A DNA stretch of 64,000 bases. It comes from Plumapathes pennacea (lineage: Eukaryota > Cnidaria > Anthozoa > Antipatharia > Myriopathidae). Shown here piece after piece: positions 35,648 to 52,556 of this stretch (within the stretch, counting starts at the first letter, position 1; every line of letters begins with the position of its first letter). The translations under genes and the position numbers were made by a program. The notes below the pieces were generated by a model that was not told the DNA's origin, did no database searches, and saw nothing but the letters and a program-made list of their open reading frames with translations. The stretch is taken from the NCBI GenBank assembly GCA_964036295.1, contig OZ038462.1:38973680-39037679 (forward strand). The letters are read 5' to 3'.

Positions 35648-37961
35648 TTTTTCTCCCAAATAGTCGCCGTGTATGTATTTGCCTGGCGGTTTGAAAGCTC
35701 TCGATATTGCCTTAACCGCGGGAAAAGGTCTACACGAAAGAGGTAAACAGTTTTGCTGGCTTTTTTGGCACTGCGCATGTCTACCATTTTCCGTCGAACC
35801 ACTAGTATATTAAATTATGGTCTGGCTCTTGTGTCGCGAGCAGCTGCTTCGACCGGTTTCAGTGCATCTGTAATATTGCTGAGACAAGCCGCGGTGGGAT
35901 ATCTAAAAAACAATACGTTTTGATCAGTGTTTGAAGGTCAGTGTTTTTAATATGTGTAATCAGACCTTCACAGGCGATGCGCGATTCCGCGTTGCCTTTT
36001 TAGAGGGGTGAGATGAAATCGCCAACTAATTAACATGCGAAGTATTAACATTTAAATAAAACTAGAACAGAATGAATGAGTCTTGCTGTCCACAAGCGAC
36101 AACTAATTAATAAATTTCTCTTTCAAATGTGCATAACCGGATAGAAGAGACTGCAGGTTTCTGATAATTTCAGGAGTTGAGTCATTTCGTTTACTGCCGT
36201 ATTATACTCGAGTTCCTCTATCAAACCAAACTCCTTTAACAACGCACATTGTAAACTTTCATTTGAGTGGTTTTCGTAAGCGCAAGCAGACATGTGCGGC
36301 AAGTGAAAACGAGAGACGCATACTCAAGCATAAAAGATATACGTCAAGTGGAAACAAGCGACGCAATCAAAAGCCGCAAACCCAAGGAAAAAAAAAACAA
36401 TATCCTGCTAGAGCTTGTATCAAGCCTGTTTTACGGGTAAATAAGAAATCATGCTTGTTTCGTTCGTGAAAGTGAGACGTTTCATTTGACATTTTCAGGA
36501 GTCAGATGTTTTCTCAGTTGAGACAATGCCGCTTTGCGGGGGAGTGTGCCGCGGTTCTTTTGGCGGAACAGCTTTTAGTGTCCACCGGTAACTAGCTATC
36601 AGCACAGCGTCACTCAAAATCTGGCACTCATAAAGTGCGTGTAAAGAATATAACGTTTACATGAGGTATATCAAGCAGGGGGACGAAGGATTTCTTAAAA
36701 TTGTATTGACGTTTTTTTTTTTAAGTGCAAGGAATGAAGAAATAATAGCTGCAGTTGTTCTCCCAAGGTAAATAATCATTTCGCCGCTTTCGTAATTGAA
36801 ACTTTAGCTGGAATAGCTCAGTGAAGGCTATATTAATGGACTAATGGACTTTTGCATAGTCTGTAAAATTCTCAGTTCAAGCGCCTTGCGATGCAATTCA
36901 GTAATTGCGGCATCGTCAATGCTTTCAACGGCCTCTTTGACTCTTGCCGAGTTTCTTTACACACAACTAAAATATTGCTCCACTGGCGAAAAACGAAACC
37001 ATCTTGAACGCACACAGTCTTTACACAAAACTCTTTTTCTTGAGATTGTATTCTTAGCAAGTAAAAACGCAGTTGTGACCAGTTAACTTCACACTCTGAT
37101 CCGGCATTGTTCAGACAAAGAACGAGACAGGCTCGTGCAATGAAATTTACAAGGCTAGTTCTGGTATCGGTTTGGGAGTGCATGTTTATATGTATTTTAG
37201 ATCTGGCCAAAATTAATCTGTGCGACGCAGCTCTAATATGTTCTTATCTTATTTCAACTGAAATACTTAAAATGACAAAAAATAGTAAAAATAAATAAAG
37301 CGCGAGTCATGGAAAATATTCAGCAGTTGAAACTGAGTCGTTTTGTTTACAACTTGGTCATGGCGGAAACTAAAGTACTGAAGTAACTCCTCTCACAAAA
37401 CCGAAAAATTTTTAGAATAAAAAATTGTTTTCACTATTGCCTATAGTCAGTACTCTCTAAGCGGACAGCTGCAGATTTGGTCCTTGCCGATTTACACTTG
37501 TTTCTTTGTAACTGAACTCTGACTCTTAAGGCGGACAAGGAGAGAACATTCTTGCTCCAAGCCCTGACTTCAAAAAGAAAACAATCTCAAGAGAAGACGT
37601 AATGCTTACGTCCTCCGACTTGGAACAGAAATGTATGGGGGCCCAGGTTCTAAGCTTCTGTCACAGCGGTCATGGAGACGTCAGAGCTAAAGCCGAATAG
37701 TCGGCATCACTCGTGCATTCCTCGGAGCTGGAGCTTATGTTCGTGAGGCTGTGAGTTCCGCTAAACCTGTTCCTCTGTACTAAAAATCTTCAGACAGTAC
37801 TAATTCCCCCATTCTAACACTCTTATCTTCCCCTTCAGAAGCCCGTAGTTCGTCAGTCTAAAATAAAAAGCAAATCAAACGAGCGGTAACGACAAGTCAA
37901 ACGCCATAGTATCTCAAGAGTGAAGTTTAATCTCAAGTTTGCAGGCCCTCAAAACTATACT
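35648..37961. other. Intergenic region, no gene seen
   Basis: Upstream of the KCTD gene. Apart from a region with scattered aagcg/gcaagc motifs (36270-36400), reminiscent of the 18029-18159 repeat, I see no gene, RNA or clear element. The 5' UTR of the KCTD mRNA must begin in the first few hundred bases. Confidence 0.55.
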
Positions 37962-37964
37962 TTA

Positions 37965-38934
37965 GGCCCCGTCTGCACTAATCCGATAAATTTGAGAGGG
38001 ACATTTATCTATCCGTTTTGGGCTCCCGTCCACACTGAGACGCGTTTTCGGTGACCGAAAACGGATATTTTCGCGAAAACACTCTCCAGGGTGGATATTT
38101 TTGAAACTCTGGTTTCATTTGTGGCGTGGACGGCGAAAACGGAGCGTTTTGAAAACGCGTGACGTCATGATGATCATGATCTCTGTGCGCATGCTCAATC
38201 CGGGCATTTAGCGTTTTCGGTCAGTCAAAATTTTGATGCGTTTTTGTATGTAAACTCCGTTCTCAAATTTACCCGGATTAGGGCCTGTTTACATGATGGG
38301 AGGGTCATCCTAGCACTAGGATCACCCTAACAAGCGAATCGGTTTTACATTTGGTTTACATGCATCACCACCGGGGAGGTTTGATGAAGCGAGCGGTTAC
38401 GTCTTGAAGTCTTTGAGTTAGGTAAAGAGCGTTTCAATCTGCTCGTCTTTCCATTTCCACATTCAACTTTCTTTTCCGAGCATCACGATCACTCGTATCG
38501 TTCTATTGATTCGCAAGTTCTGCCCTGCTACTGGTTTCATTAGAGCCAAATATAAGTGGTGTGGCAGTGGAACATCATAATCATCAACATCTAAGTCGCT
38601 TTCGTTCGGCAATGAAAACTGAAAATGTTGGCCTCTTGATTTCCCGCGTCACGCCGCCATCTTGCTTTAAAATGCCCTGGCAACCGAGTTGTCCCCAGCT
38701 CGACCGTTTACATGACAAAATGCGTGCAAAACATAACCCTATATTACCAGGATCATCCTAGCTATCAGGGAGGTTGATCCTAGTGCTAGAGTCATCCTTT
38801 CACCCGAGACAAATCTAACCCTAGACATGTAAACAGAAAGCGGAATACAATAGCCGCAGGTTGATCCTAGCAAGAGAGTGATCCTAGTAGGTAACCCTCC
38901 CATCATGTAAACAGGCCCTTAGTGTGGACGGGGC
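37965..38934. mobile_element. Outer MITE, split by a nested MITE
   Basis: Left end ggccccgtctgcactaatcc. The right end (inverse complement) is gccccgtccacac, and it continues as taatccgggt once the inserted element at 38281-38918 is removed. Flanking TTA lies at 37962-37964 and 38935-38937. Net length is about 330 bp. A 3-bp TTA duplication fits PIF/Harbinger-type elements. Confidence 0.85.
38281..38918. mobile_element. Inner 638-bp MITE with TTA target duplication
   Basis: The ends gggcctgtttacatgatggg and the inverse complement of catcatgtaaacaggccc are near-perfect inverted repeats, extended by several gatcctagcact-like motifs at both ends. It is flanked by TTA at 38278-38280 and 38919-38921. 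It lies inside the right terminal repeat of the 37965-38934 element, so it inserted later. Confidence 0.9.
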
Positions 38935-39059
38935 TTAGAGGCCTCTGTGTACAGTAGTATACAAAAAGCACGCCAACCCCAACCAATCAACCCGCGGGGA
39001 CAGGGGTGAGGACGCGCTTTAGCCGCTGTAGTGACCTTTGACCAACGCATAACCAACAG

Positions 39060-39123
39060 CCAATCATTTGAGCGGCATTTCGATCCGCATTTTAATTAAT
39101 TCTCAAGTGAATTGCTATAAATA
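39060..39123 (+). promoter_or_regulatory. H2B promoter: CCAAT and TATA boxes
   Basis: CCAAT at 39060-39064 and TATAAATA at 39116-39123, the latter 65 nt before the H2B start codon. This spacing is normal for replication-dependent histone genes. Confidence 0.75.
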
Positions 39124-39187
39124 CAGTCAGAACTGCATTGCTTTTCAGTTTGCAGCAGTATTTGTAAAGCGATATTTATAATTGATC

Positions 39188-39553
39188 ATGCCTCCTAAAG
39201 TAGCTTCGAAAGGTGGAAAGAAGGCCGCCAAGAAGGTCGCCAGTGTAGACAAGAAGAAGAGGTCTCGCAAGCGAAAGGAAAGCTATGCTATCTACATCTA
39301 TAAAGTGATGAAGCAAGTGCACCCTGACACTGGCATCTCCAGCAAGGCCATGAGCATCATGAACTCGTTCGTGAACGACATCTTCGAACGCATCGCCGGT
39401 GAAGCTTCCCGTCTTGCCCACTACAACAAGAAATCAACCATCACGTCCCGCGAGATCCAGACGGCTGTGCGTCTGCTTCTTCCCGGTGAATTGGCCAAAC
39501 ACGCAGTGAGCGAGGGCACCAAGGCTGTCACAAAGTACACCAGCAGCAAGTAA
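39188..39553 (+). CDS. Histone H2B (replication-dependent)
   Basis: An intronless 121-aa protein. The frame is open for two codons upstream, but the start is the ATG before [11 protein letters not shown], as in other H2Bs. A basic tail (residues 1-30) is followed by the histone fold with [39 protein letters not shown] and [21 protein letters not shown]. The C-terminus is [11 protein letters not shown], with the conserved ubiquitinated Lys. It pairs with H2A in the nucleosome. A TATA box precedes it and a 3' stem-loop follows 26 nt after the stop, which marks it as S-phase, non-polyadenylated type. It is the only histone gene here on the plus strand. Confidence 0.98.
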   Translation: MPPKVASKGGKKAAKKVASVDKKKRSRKRKESYAIYIYKVMKQVHPDTGISSKAMSIMNSFVNDIFERIAGEASRLAHYNKKSTITSREIQTAVRLLLPGELAKHAVSEGTKAVTKYTSSK

Positions 39554-39579
39554 AGCGGTTTTCCCGCTCAAAAACCAAC

Positions 39580-39595
39580 GGCTCCTTTAGGAGCC
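39580..39595 (+). terminator. Histone 3' stem-loop of H2B
   Basis: ggctcctttaggagcc: a 6-bp stem and 4-nt loop, the SLBP-binding element of replication-dependent histone mRNAs, 26 nt after the stop. It matches the other four copies in this cluster. Confidence 0.95.
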
Positions 39596-40127
39596 ACCAT
39601 ATTTGATAAAAGTAATAGCCTGCACTTCATAAAAGCGTCAATAGCCATTCAAACTACAAAGTGACTGGAGTTCTACCAATTTCTTTTTTGACTGCTTTAA
39701 GTGTGTATCCAAGATAACCGTATATTGGTTCTCGTATTCACTGGAACCCGCAAAGGAACCGTGTCTTTAATTTGTGCGTTCTGCAGTCCCGGCTCCTTTT
39801 TCCTTTATTCATCGTGAAAAACAAACGCCAAAGTAGCGAGCGACTGCGTATTGAGATTTGCGCGCTGCGATCCCTCCGTTCCCTCCAAGATCGTGTCGCT
39901 CAGGGAAAACTGCCAATGAAAAGTCCAGATTCTTGTCAGTTTTATTTTCAGCTTGTGACATCACATGCAGAAGTCATTCAGGAAATCATGGTCGCATGGT
40001 CAAGAATGTTTGGTTTTCATAGGTGCATAAGTATATTTATATGCTTAGCTTAGCTTCAGTGAGTGGCAACTCCTGAAAGAACTGACTACCTGTGGTACAA
40101 TACTTTGATTTCAACTCATAGTAGTCC

Positions 40128-40609
40128 GGGGGGACTCCCATATGAAAAAGGACGGGATGCTCGTCGTACCGCTTAGGGGTCAAAATTACGGTTTTGGTAC
40201 CGCTTAGGGTGTTCAACATCAAACTCTGACATTTTTATGTGGCGTGGTACCGTTTAGGGGTCGGATGTCAGTCAAATGAAATCGTTTGTTTGAAATATCG
40301 GCATCAAATGAAATCTTTTTGTTTGAAATAAAGGCATCGAAACGTTAAATTCTTGGTATGCTTTTATTGGAACTATTTAGGGGTCAAAGTAAGCTCGAGC
40401 CACGCCCGTTTTAGGACCTTGGCCTCACTAGCGCATAAGCATAAGCACAAAGAGAGCGACAGTGGCGATATAGGCATAAGGATATCAAACGTTCCTTATG
40501 CTTATGTCGCCACTGTCACTGTCATATTCTTATGCTTGTGAGCTTTAGGGGTCCAAACGACAATTCCCGACGAGCATCCCCGTTCATTTTTATGTGGGAG
40601 TCCCCTCCC
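40128..40609. mobile_element. 480-bp MITE between H2B and H2A, with an inner inverted repeat
   Basis: The left end ggggggactcccatatgaaa continues with gatgctcgtcg. The inverse complement of the right end reads ggaggggactcccacataaa and also continues with gatgctcgtcg. Inside, 40431-40540 is a second inverted repeat built from cgcataagcataagcac and gacagtggcgatat. A related single end lies at about 47462-47550. Confidence 0.85.
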
Positions 40610-40805
40610 TTTCCGAAACATGCGATCTTTTCCAACCATGCAGAAGCAACGATTTTAGGAAAAAAGGACAATCCTTTAATTACGGCGCATATGATACTTC
40701 AGAGTAAATACTTGTCGCTTGCAAATACGGTGGTCGTGAAAGTTTTGCGCGCGCAAATGTTGGGTCGCATGTTCAGGGAAGTTGTGTACATGGTCACGGC
40801 TCTTA

Positions 40806-40831
40806 TTTATTTGGTGGCTCCAAAAGGAGCC
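40806..40831 (-). terminator. Histone 3' stem-loop of H2A, with AATAAA 4 nt further on
   Basis: The stem-loop occupies 40816-40831 (ggctccttttggagcc on the minus strand), 25 nt after the stop. On the same strand AATAAA follows at 40811-40806. This puts both 3'-end signals within 26 nt. Confidence 0.9.
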
Positions 40832-40856
40832 GTTGTTTTGTAGCGGTAATTGAACT

Positions 40857-41237
40857 TCACGCTTTGGCTTTCTTCTCGGTCTTTTTTGGCAGTAAAACAG
40901 CCTGGATGTTCGGCAGCACACCGCCCTGAGCGATGGTCACGCCACCCAACAGCTTGTTGAGCTCTTCGTCGTTTCGTACGGCCAACTGAAGATGACGCGG
41001 GATGATTCTGGTCTTCTTGTTGTCACGAGCAGCGTTGCCCGCCAATTCCAGAATCTCAGCCGACAGATACTCGAGAACAGCGGCCAAGTAGACTGGAGCT
41101 CCCGCGCCAACACGCTGAGCGTAGTTCCCTTTGCGGAGAAGACGATGGATACGACCGACAGGGAACTGAAGTCCTGCTCGGGATGAGCGGGTTTTGGACT
41201 TGGTGCCCTTTGCCTTTCCTTTGCCACGACCAGACAT
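40857..41237 (-). CDS. Histone H2A (replication-dependent)
   Basis: An intronless 126-aa protein starting [11 protein letters not shown]. The histone fold includes [58 protein letters not shown] and the acidic-patch segment [19 protein letters not shown]. It ends in a short basic tail ([12 protein letters not shown]) and lacks the SQEY motif of H2A.X and the hallmarks of H2A.Z. It converges on H2B, its partner, with a 1.3-kb spacer holding a MITE; in many animals the two are head-to-head. A TATA-like ACAAATA lies upstream on the minus strand (about 41295). Confidence 0.98.
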   Translation of the reverse strand: MSGRGKGKAKGTKSKTRSSRAGLQFPVGRIHRLLRKGNYAQRVGAGAPVYLAAVLEYLSAEILELAGNAARDNKKTRIIPRHLQLAVRNDEELNKLLGGVTIAQGGVLPNIQAVLLPKKTEKKAKA

Positions 41238-43000
41238 TTTTAAATTTAGATCAAAATGAACTTTGAATAACGAACATGGAACGAGGGCGGTATTTGTACG
41301 GTTTGCTCAGCCTTTGGCGGATCGAAATGCACCAATCAGAATATTAGGCTGGCTGACCCTTGAACTTCTGTGGAACAGCAACCAATCATTTGACATGTAT
41401 ACAATGATCCGCAGCTGATCCAAATATTAATCATAAATATTACAATTTCCTCGAATGTGATTGGTTCATAACGCCACCGATTAATCATTAATTGGACACC
41501 TATTGTTCTGTAATTGGATACTTCTTTGTTCTGTAATCGGACAGTTGGCTTAACCAATCATAAGCAAGAGCGAAATTTAAATGCACCAATCAGCCTTATG
41601 CTGATTTTCAGTGGAAAAAACGATTGCCGGTGTGAGTTTGTGGCATCTCGAAAGGCGAAGTTTGTTAGTTCTTGGACAACTTAACATGTAAGGAACAGTT
41701 TGTGGTCAGTCGAAGAACGTGAACAGTCACTATGGAACGAAAGAAGACAGGAAATTTTCGCCGCTTGACACGTTTGTTTAGTTCACGACGTCGCCAGCAA
41801 GCTAGGACGTGCTGTAGACACTCTGCAACTTACGGCTCAATGTCAGTGAACGTCGTTAATTCATTTCAAAATCATGGAAGACTTTTAACTTTGTTGTGAT
41901 GGATTGTGATGGACAAACATTCCTCGAGAATTAAGCCGTCAAGAAATCGGTAAGTTGGATTTGCTGTGCCGACCCGCTAGGATACAGATTTTTTCAGTCT
42001 TAAATATTTCCTTTGAATGCCTTGTAAATTTCTATGAAAAAGTAAACTAGTATTCTGAGTTTCAAAGCACCTGTTTTGTTCAAAAATGTAAACCTGAAAG
42101 TCGAAAGAAACTGTCTTTCAATTTGTGAGTTCGTGATGGGTTTACCGATTTTTACTGAGTTTACAGAACTACACACCTTTTACTTTTACTTCAAAAATCT
42201 GCATTCAACTCAAATCATTGGGTAAATTAGTTTCTTGTTTCTCTCAAGTATTTTAAGTTGATAAACTGAGAGCTAGATGACTACGAACAAGCGGTTAACG
42301 TGTTTACAAACGCCGAGCCGAGCCGTGTGTATGCGCGTGTTAAAATCGATCGGCGATGAAGTACTTGTTGATGCTTTGTTTTTATGTATAGTACAGCAGA
42401 AGACACTGAAGATATATGATCATTTCATTCTCAGAAATTGTAATGTTTATGATTAATTGGTAAGAGGACTTCGTGTCGTCCGATGTCGGTCTGTAATCAT
42501 ACTCGTGATTATGAAATCGGACTCCCGCGAAGCGCGGTCGTCCGATTTCGTAATCACTCGTATGATTACAGACCGAATCGGACTCCACTCAGTCCTATTA
42601 CCATTATAAATAAACACAGATTTCCATATTATCAAGGGATTTACGTCCAGTGGTGTGTTCTTTTTTCTTTTGATCAGCCTCTGTCAAGTTCCACAATAAA
42701 GTAAAAAATTCATGCGTTTCGTATCCACAGCAGCTGAGACAACTTGCGCGAAAAAGAAAAAAAAAGTAGTGCCAAACTCGTCCACATACTAAAATGTTCA
42801 ATCGAAAAACCATTTCTCATATCGCTTTTCCCAATGATGTTCTTGAAGGGCGTTATGGATATGGCAAATTTCGTGACACTATTTTAAAGTTCCTGGATAA
42901 TTTCTGTCCGGGAAATTTATCCAGTCAAGAGGCTTGCGGTGTATGTGAGTGGGGGAAATGAAGTTATAACGAATATGGCCATTGCTTTTCAACAATTGGT
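41238..43000. other. H2A-H1 spacer
   Basis: Contains several attggtt/ccaatca motifs near the H2A promoter (41330-41600) that may be CCAAT-box sites, and a foldback element at about 42456-42606. I see no additional histone, snRNA or 5S gene. Confidence 0.55.
42456..42606. repeat. Foldback hairpin with CGCGAAGCGCG centre
   Basis: The arms cggtctgtaatcatac and gattatgaaatcgga, and their complements, surround the centre cccgcgaagcgcgg. Outer ends read attggtaagaggact and agtcctattaccatt. Length is about 150 bp. It lies between H2A and H1. Confidence 0.85.
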
Positions 43001-43016
43001 GGCTCCTAAAGGAGCC
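43001..43016 (-). terminator. Histone 3' stem-loop of H1
   Basis: ggctcctaaaggagcc on the plus strand, so ggctcctttaggagcc in the mRNA, 27 nt after the H1 stop codon. Confidence 0.95.
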
Positions 43017-43043
43017 GTTTTGTTTGTCAGGCTTGTGTGCGCC

Positions 43044-43601
43044 TTACTTCTTGGAGGGCTTCTTCGCTCCAGTCTTCTTCGCAGGCTTCTTTGCCGCGGG
43101 CTTCTTGGCTGCTGGTTTCTTCACTGGTTTCTTGGCTGTTTTTTTGGCGGGCGATTTCTTGGGAGACTTGGCAGGCTTCTTTGTATCTGGTTTCTTAGCC
43201 GCTGTCTTGGCGGCTGGTTTCTTTGCAGCTGACTTCTTTTTCGGTGCCGCCTTCTTGGGTTTGGCGGCTGGTTTCTTCTTCGGAGCTGCCTTCTTGTTTG
43301 GCTTCTTTTCGATTTTCGCTGATGGCGCGACCTTGAATGAGCCAGAGCCTTTTCCCGTGCCTTTTGGTTGCAAGAGTTTGCCTGCCGTAACACCACGCTT
43401 GAGGGCGAGCTTCAAGTGTGTCTTGAGGCTCTCGTCGCTGATTCCCTTGTAGTTGGCCTTGATGTACTTGGCGATCGCTTGGCGGGAAGAACCGCCTCGC
43501 TCCTTGAGAGCTGTAATGGCAGCCTTTACCATCTCGATGTACGGAGGATGTTCAGCAGGCTTGGCTGGCTTGACCGATTTCTTTGCTTGTGTAGTACTCA
43601 T
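43044..43601 (-). CDS. Linker histone H1 (replication-dependent)
   Basis: An intronless 185-aa protein. The ATG at 43601 (MSTTQAKKSV) is taken as start; the frame continues two codons upstream only from a GTG. The winged-helix globular domain spans about residues 18-92, with EHPPYIEMVKAAITALKERG, SSRQAIAKYIKANYKG and LKTHLKLALKRGVTAGKLLQ. It is followed by a long Lys/Ala/Pro-rich tail with KSPKK and KSPAKK motifs that bind linker DNA and can be CDK-phosphorylated. A 3' stem-loop follows and a TATA-like CTATAAGT lies upstream at about 43680. H1 in the same cluster as the four core histones makes a full five-gene set. Confidence 0.97.
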   Translation of the reverse strand: MSTTQAKKSVKPAKPAEHPPYIEMVKAAITALKERGGSSRQAIAKYIKANYKGISDESLKTHLKLALKRGVTAGKLLQPKGTGKGSGSFKVAPSAKIEKKPNKKAAPKKKPAAKPKKAAPKKKSAAKKPAAKTAAKKPDTKKPAKSPKKSPAKKTAKKPVKKPAAKKPAAKKPAKKTGAKKPSKK

Positions 43602-44176
43602 TTTCACTTCGCAGACAAAAACGTATCGCTAGGTTTGATCAAGTTTTGAATAGAGATCACGGTTTCTGGCCCGCACTTATAGCAAAGAAGCGGACCACCG
43701 AGGAAACATGCACAAAGTCGCTCATGGCGGCTGACTGTGCTAGTTTCCTTTCACATTTATACGAATTATTCGATTCTCATTTAGTAAATCGTTTAATTAA
43801 ATACAAAATACTCAACTACAAGTATAAGTTAATCTATTGGGTTGTACGTAAGCTCATTAAGCGTTTTTGAAAGCATGAAATACAGCGGATAAACTGGCCA
43901 TATTAGCAGAGTTTTGAACGACCCGGAACTTTTGAGTTATATTACTCGGCGGTTTCTTCGTATTGCGTGCTAACTGCCACCTGAGAATACCGGGAATGTA
44001 TCTTGGGATTTGCAATTATATCTAAATTTGTCTTTCTACGAGGCTTTCTGGACTGGGAAGAGCATTTCAACGAGCCAGAAGGACAGTTAACATGGCGGCA
44101 AGGTCTCACCAAACCGCGCTAGTGCGAACAGTTCACGACTTATTTTGGAGCTTTCTGTGATGATGTGACTATGTAT

Positions 44177-44556
44177 CTCTAGCCACAGGCGGCCCAAGCT
44201 GATTGACTGTGTGACGTCACGGTCGGGTTTTATAAGCAAATGTATGGGATATTTTAGTCGATCAATAACTCGAAAAATATTGCGAGAATAAAGCTTAGAC
44301 TTGCTAACCTTGTTGTTGTGGTGGTTTTCTTGCTGCTGTAGCGATTTCAGCGTGTCTCGAGAGGAAAAATTCAGCGAGACACGCTGAAATCGCTACAGCA
44401 GCAAGAAAACCACCACAACAACAAGGTTAGCAAGTCTAAGCTTTATTCTCGCAATATTTTTCGAGTTATCGATCGACTAAAATATCCCATACATTTGTTT
44501 ATAAAACCCGACCGTGACGTCACACAGTCAATCAGCTTGGGCCGCCTGTGCTCTAG
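44177..44556. repeat. 380-bp near-perfect palindrome
   Basis: Arms of about 180 nt, 44182-44360 and 44372-44551, are inverse complements with only about three differences (gcca/gca, aagcaa/aaacaa, tcaat/tcgat). The loop is agaggaaaaattcag. Arms contain tgacgtcacggtcggg and ttgttgttgtggtggttttc. The flanking ctctag appears at both ends in the same orientation (44176-44181 and 44551-44556), possibly a target duplication. Confidence 0.92.
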
Positions 44557-44665
44557 CATGTAAATATTTCAGTGGAATTTCTCAGATCCATGGATGCGGG
44601 TTTAGGAGATATGGCGAGAGATAAAACGTGCCTGCCATACTGGGTCCGTATTATTTGCGCTCAAT

Positions 44666-45071
44666 GGCCGTTTTTATACTACAGACGACTAATTCGTCTC
44701 AGACGCATTAGTCGTCTCGGACGACTAATTCGTCTAGTATAAAAACGGAAAACAGGGCAGACGCACTTAAATTCTTATGCGTCTGTTAAGTACGACTGAA
44801 AGACGCACTTAACAGTCGTCTAATTCGTCTCAGACGAAAAATGCGTCTAGCATAAAAACGAGTCGAACTTAACTGGAGACCAGAAGCGTATGTTTCAGTA
44901 TCAAATTGAGATATTTGACAGTTTCAAGATGGCGGCACGAGGGAAGAAATCTCGGCAAAAAAGTAGCGTGCATGGAGTGAGTTCTCCGACTCGTTTTTAT
45001 ACCAGTCGAACTTAACAATCAGACGACTAATGCGTCTGGACGAATTAGTCGTCTGTAGTATAAAAACGGCC
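44666..45071. mobile_element. 406-bp MITE with AAT flanks
   Basis: Terminal inverted repeats start ggccgtttttatactacaga and extend through cgactaattcgtct. It is flanked by AAT at 44663-44665 and 45072-45074. The inside is rich in agacgactaa / ttcgtctcagacg motifs in both orientations, with four blocks of gtataaaaacg or its complement, suggesting an element rebuilt from repeated ends. Confidence 0.88.
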
Positions 45072-45491
45072 AATCTCCAAATCTCGACTCGGCTAACGTC
45101 TGTAAAGACCAATCGAACACTTTTTCTGGTCTGGCTACGCGTTGGCTTCATACTACAGTTGTTTTGTTTAGTACTTTGCGTTTTATTCCATTGATTCTAG
45201 TTTACATCTGCTATTTTGGCGCGGAGAGATAAAAAAGGCGCCAAGGCTACAAAACTCTAACATGCGCGCAGGTCGTCATGAGTAAAGCGGGGTGTCTGCT
45301 AGCTTCTGCTGCGTTCCACGGAGGGCTTTACGATACAGTCTTACGAATAGGTTGCGAGTTCAGTAGTGTAGCTTGTAAATCCTGATCCCCAGACCTAATA
45401 TCAACGCTTGCTTTTGTTATCAAGCATCCTATATTTATTATATGTACTGCATTCTTCAGTATATTTTATTTAAAGTGTACAAGCCATGGCT

Positions 45492-45521
45492 TTTATTGAT
45501 TTGGTGGCTCCTAAAGGAGCC
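45492..45521 (-). terminator. Histone 3' stem-loop of H3, with AATAAA 8 nt further on
   Basis: The stem-loop is at 45506-45521, 21 nt after the stop. On the same strand AATAAA follows at 45497-45492. H2A has the same arrangement; H1, H4 and H2B do not show it. Confidence 0.9.
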
Positions 45522-45542
45522 GTTGATTTTGAAGTAACGAGC

Positions 45543-45998
<456 letters not shown>

Positions 45999-46612
45999 TT
46001 ACCCAAATCAATGGAAATATTTATATGTGGCGCGCTGTATTACTATTGGCTCGCACGAAGAGAAGTTTGATTGGACGAAGGGGTGTTTGATGTTACGTGA
46101 TTGGCGGAGAGCGTTTACACTTCGATCCGGTCCAGAGCTGAAGCTCTGGCGGTGAGGTTTAGGACCTTTTACACACAGATCATGCGTTTTTATCTCCCGC
46201 TTCACGAAAACTAGCGTGTGAATACAGCCACCTCACGTCGGAGTGGCTGGCTGCATTTCTAGGCTACGCGAAAATTTCATTCGGCGAAACAAATGCAGCG
46301 GCAAAAGGATCGCTTTTGAACCAGAACTCATCCCGACCTGATGTGAACCCAGTGCTTTGTATCCCGTCTGCATATTCGCTGTTTCGAGCATATTGTAATA
46401 GTATGCCCCGAGTTTATCATAATTTGATGTTCAGCCTATTTTATTATAACTGTTAAAACATGGCCATCTCACTGAATTTTCCATTTGATTTTTTTTTCAC
46501 GAGACAGTTTGGGCGCAAAACGTGTTGTACGAGGTATTGTGTTTCAGATCGCTAAAAGGACGGACGGATATTGAAGTGAGCATGTTTGGTGATTACTTTA
46601 GTCAAAGTTTGT

Positions 46613-46628
46613 GGCTCCTAAAGGAGCC
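46613..46628 (-). terminator. Histone 3' stem-loop of H4
   Basis: ggctcctaaaggagcc on the plus strand, 29 nt after the H4 stop. No AATAAA is seen directly behind it. Confidence 0.95.
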
Positions 46629-46657
46629 GTTGTGTTTGTGTGGTGGCACACACAGCT

Positions 46658-52556
<5,899 letters not shown>

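Larger units (their letters stand above)
43608..45505. other. H1-H3 spacer with two inverted-repeat elements
   Basis: Holds the H1 promoter at its left end, a large palindrome (44177-44556) and a MITE (44666-45071). No gene is recognised. The frame at 44924-45151 runs through the MITE. Confidence 0.7.

Noticed and set aside
43121..43396. Basic open frame overlapping H1
   Set aside because: It is the shifted frame of the Lys/Ala-rich H1 tail.
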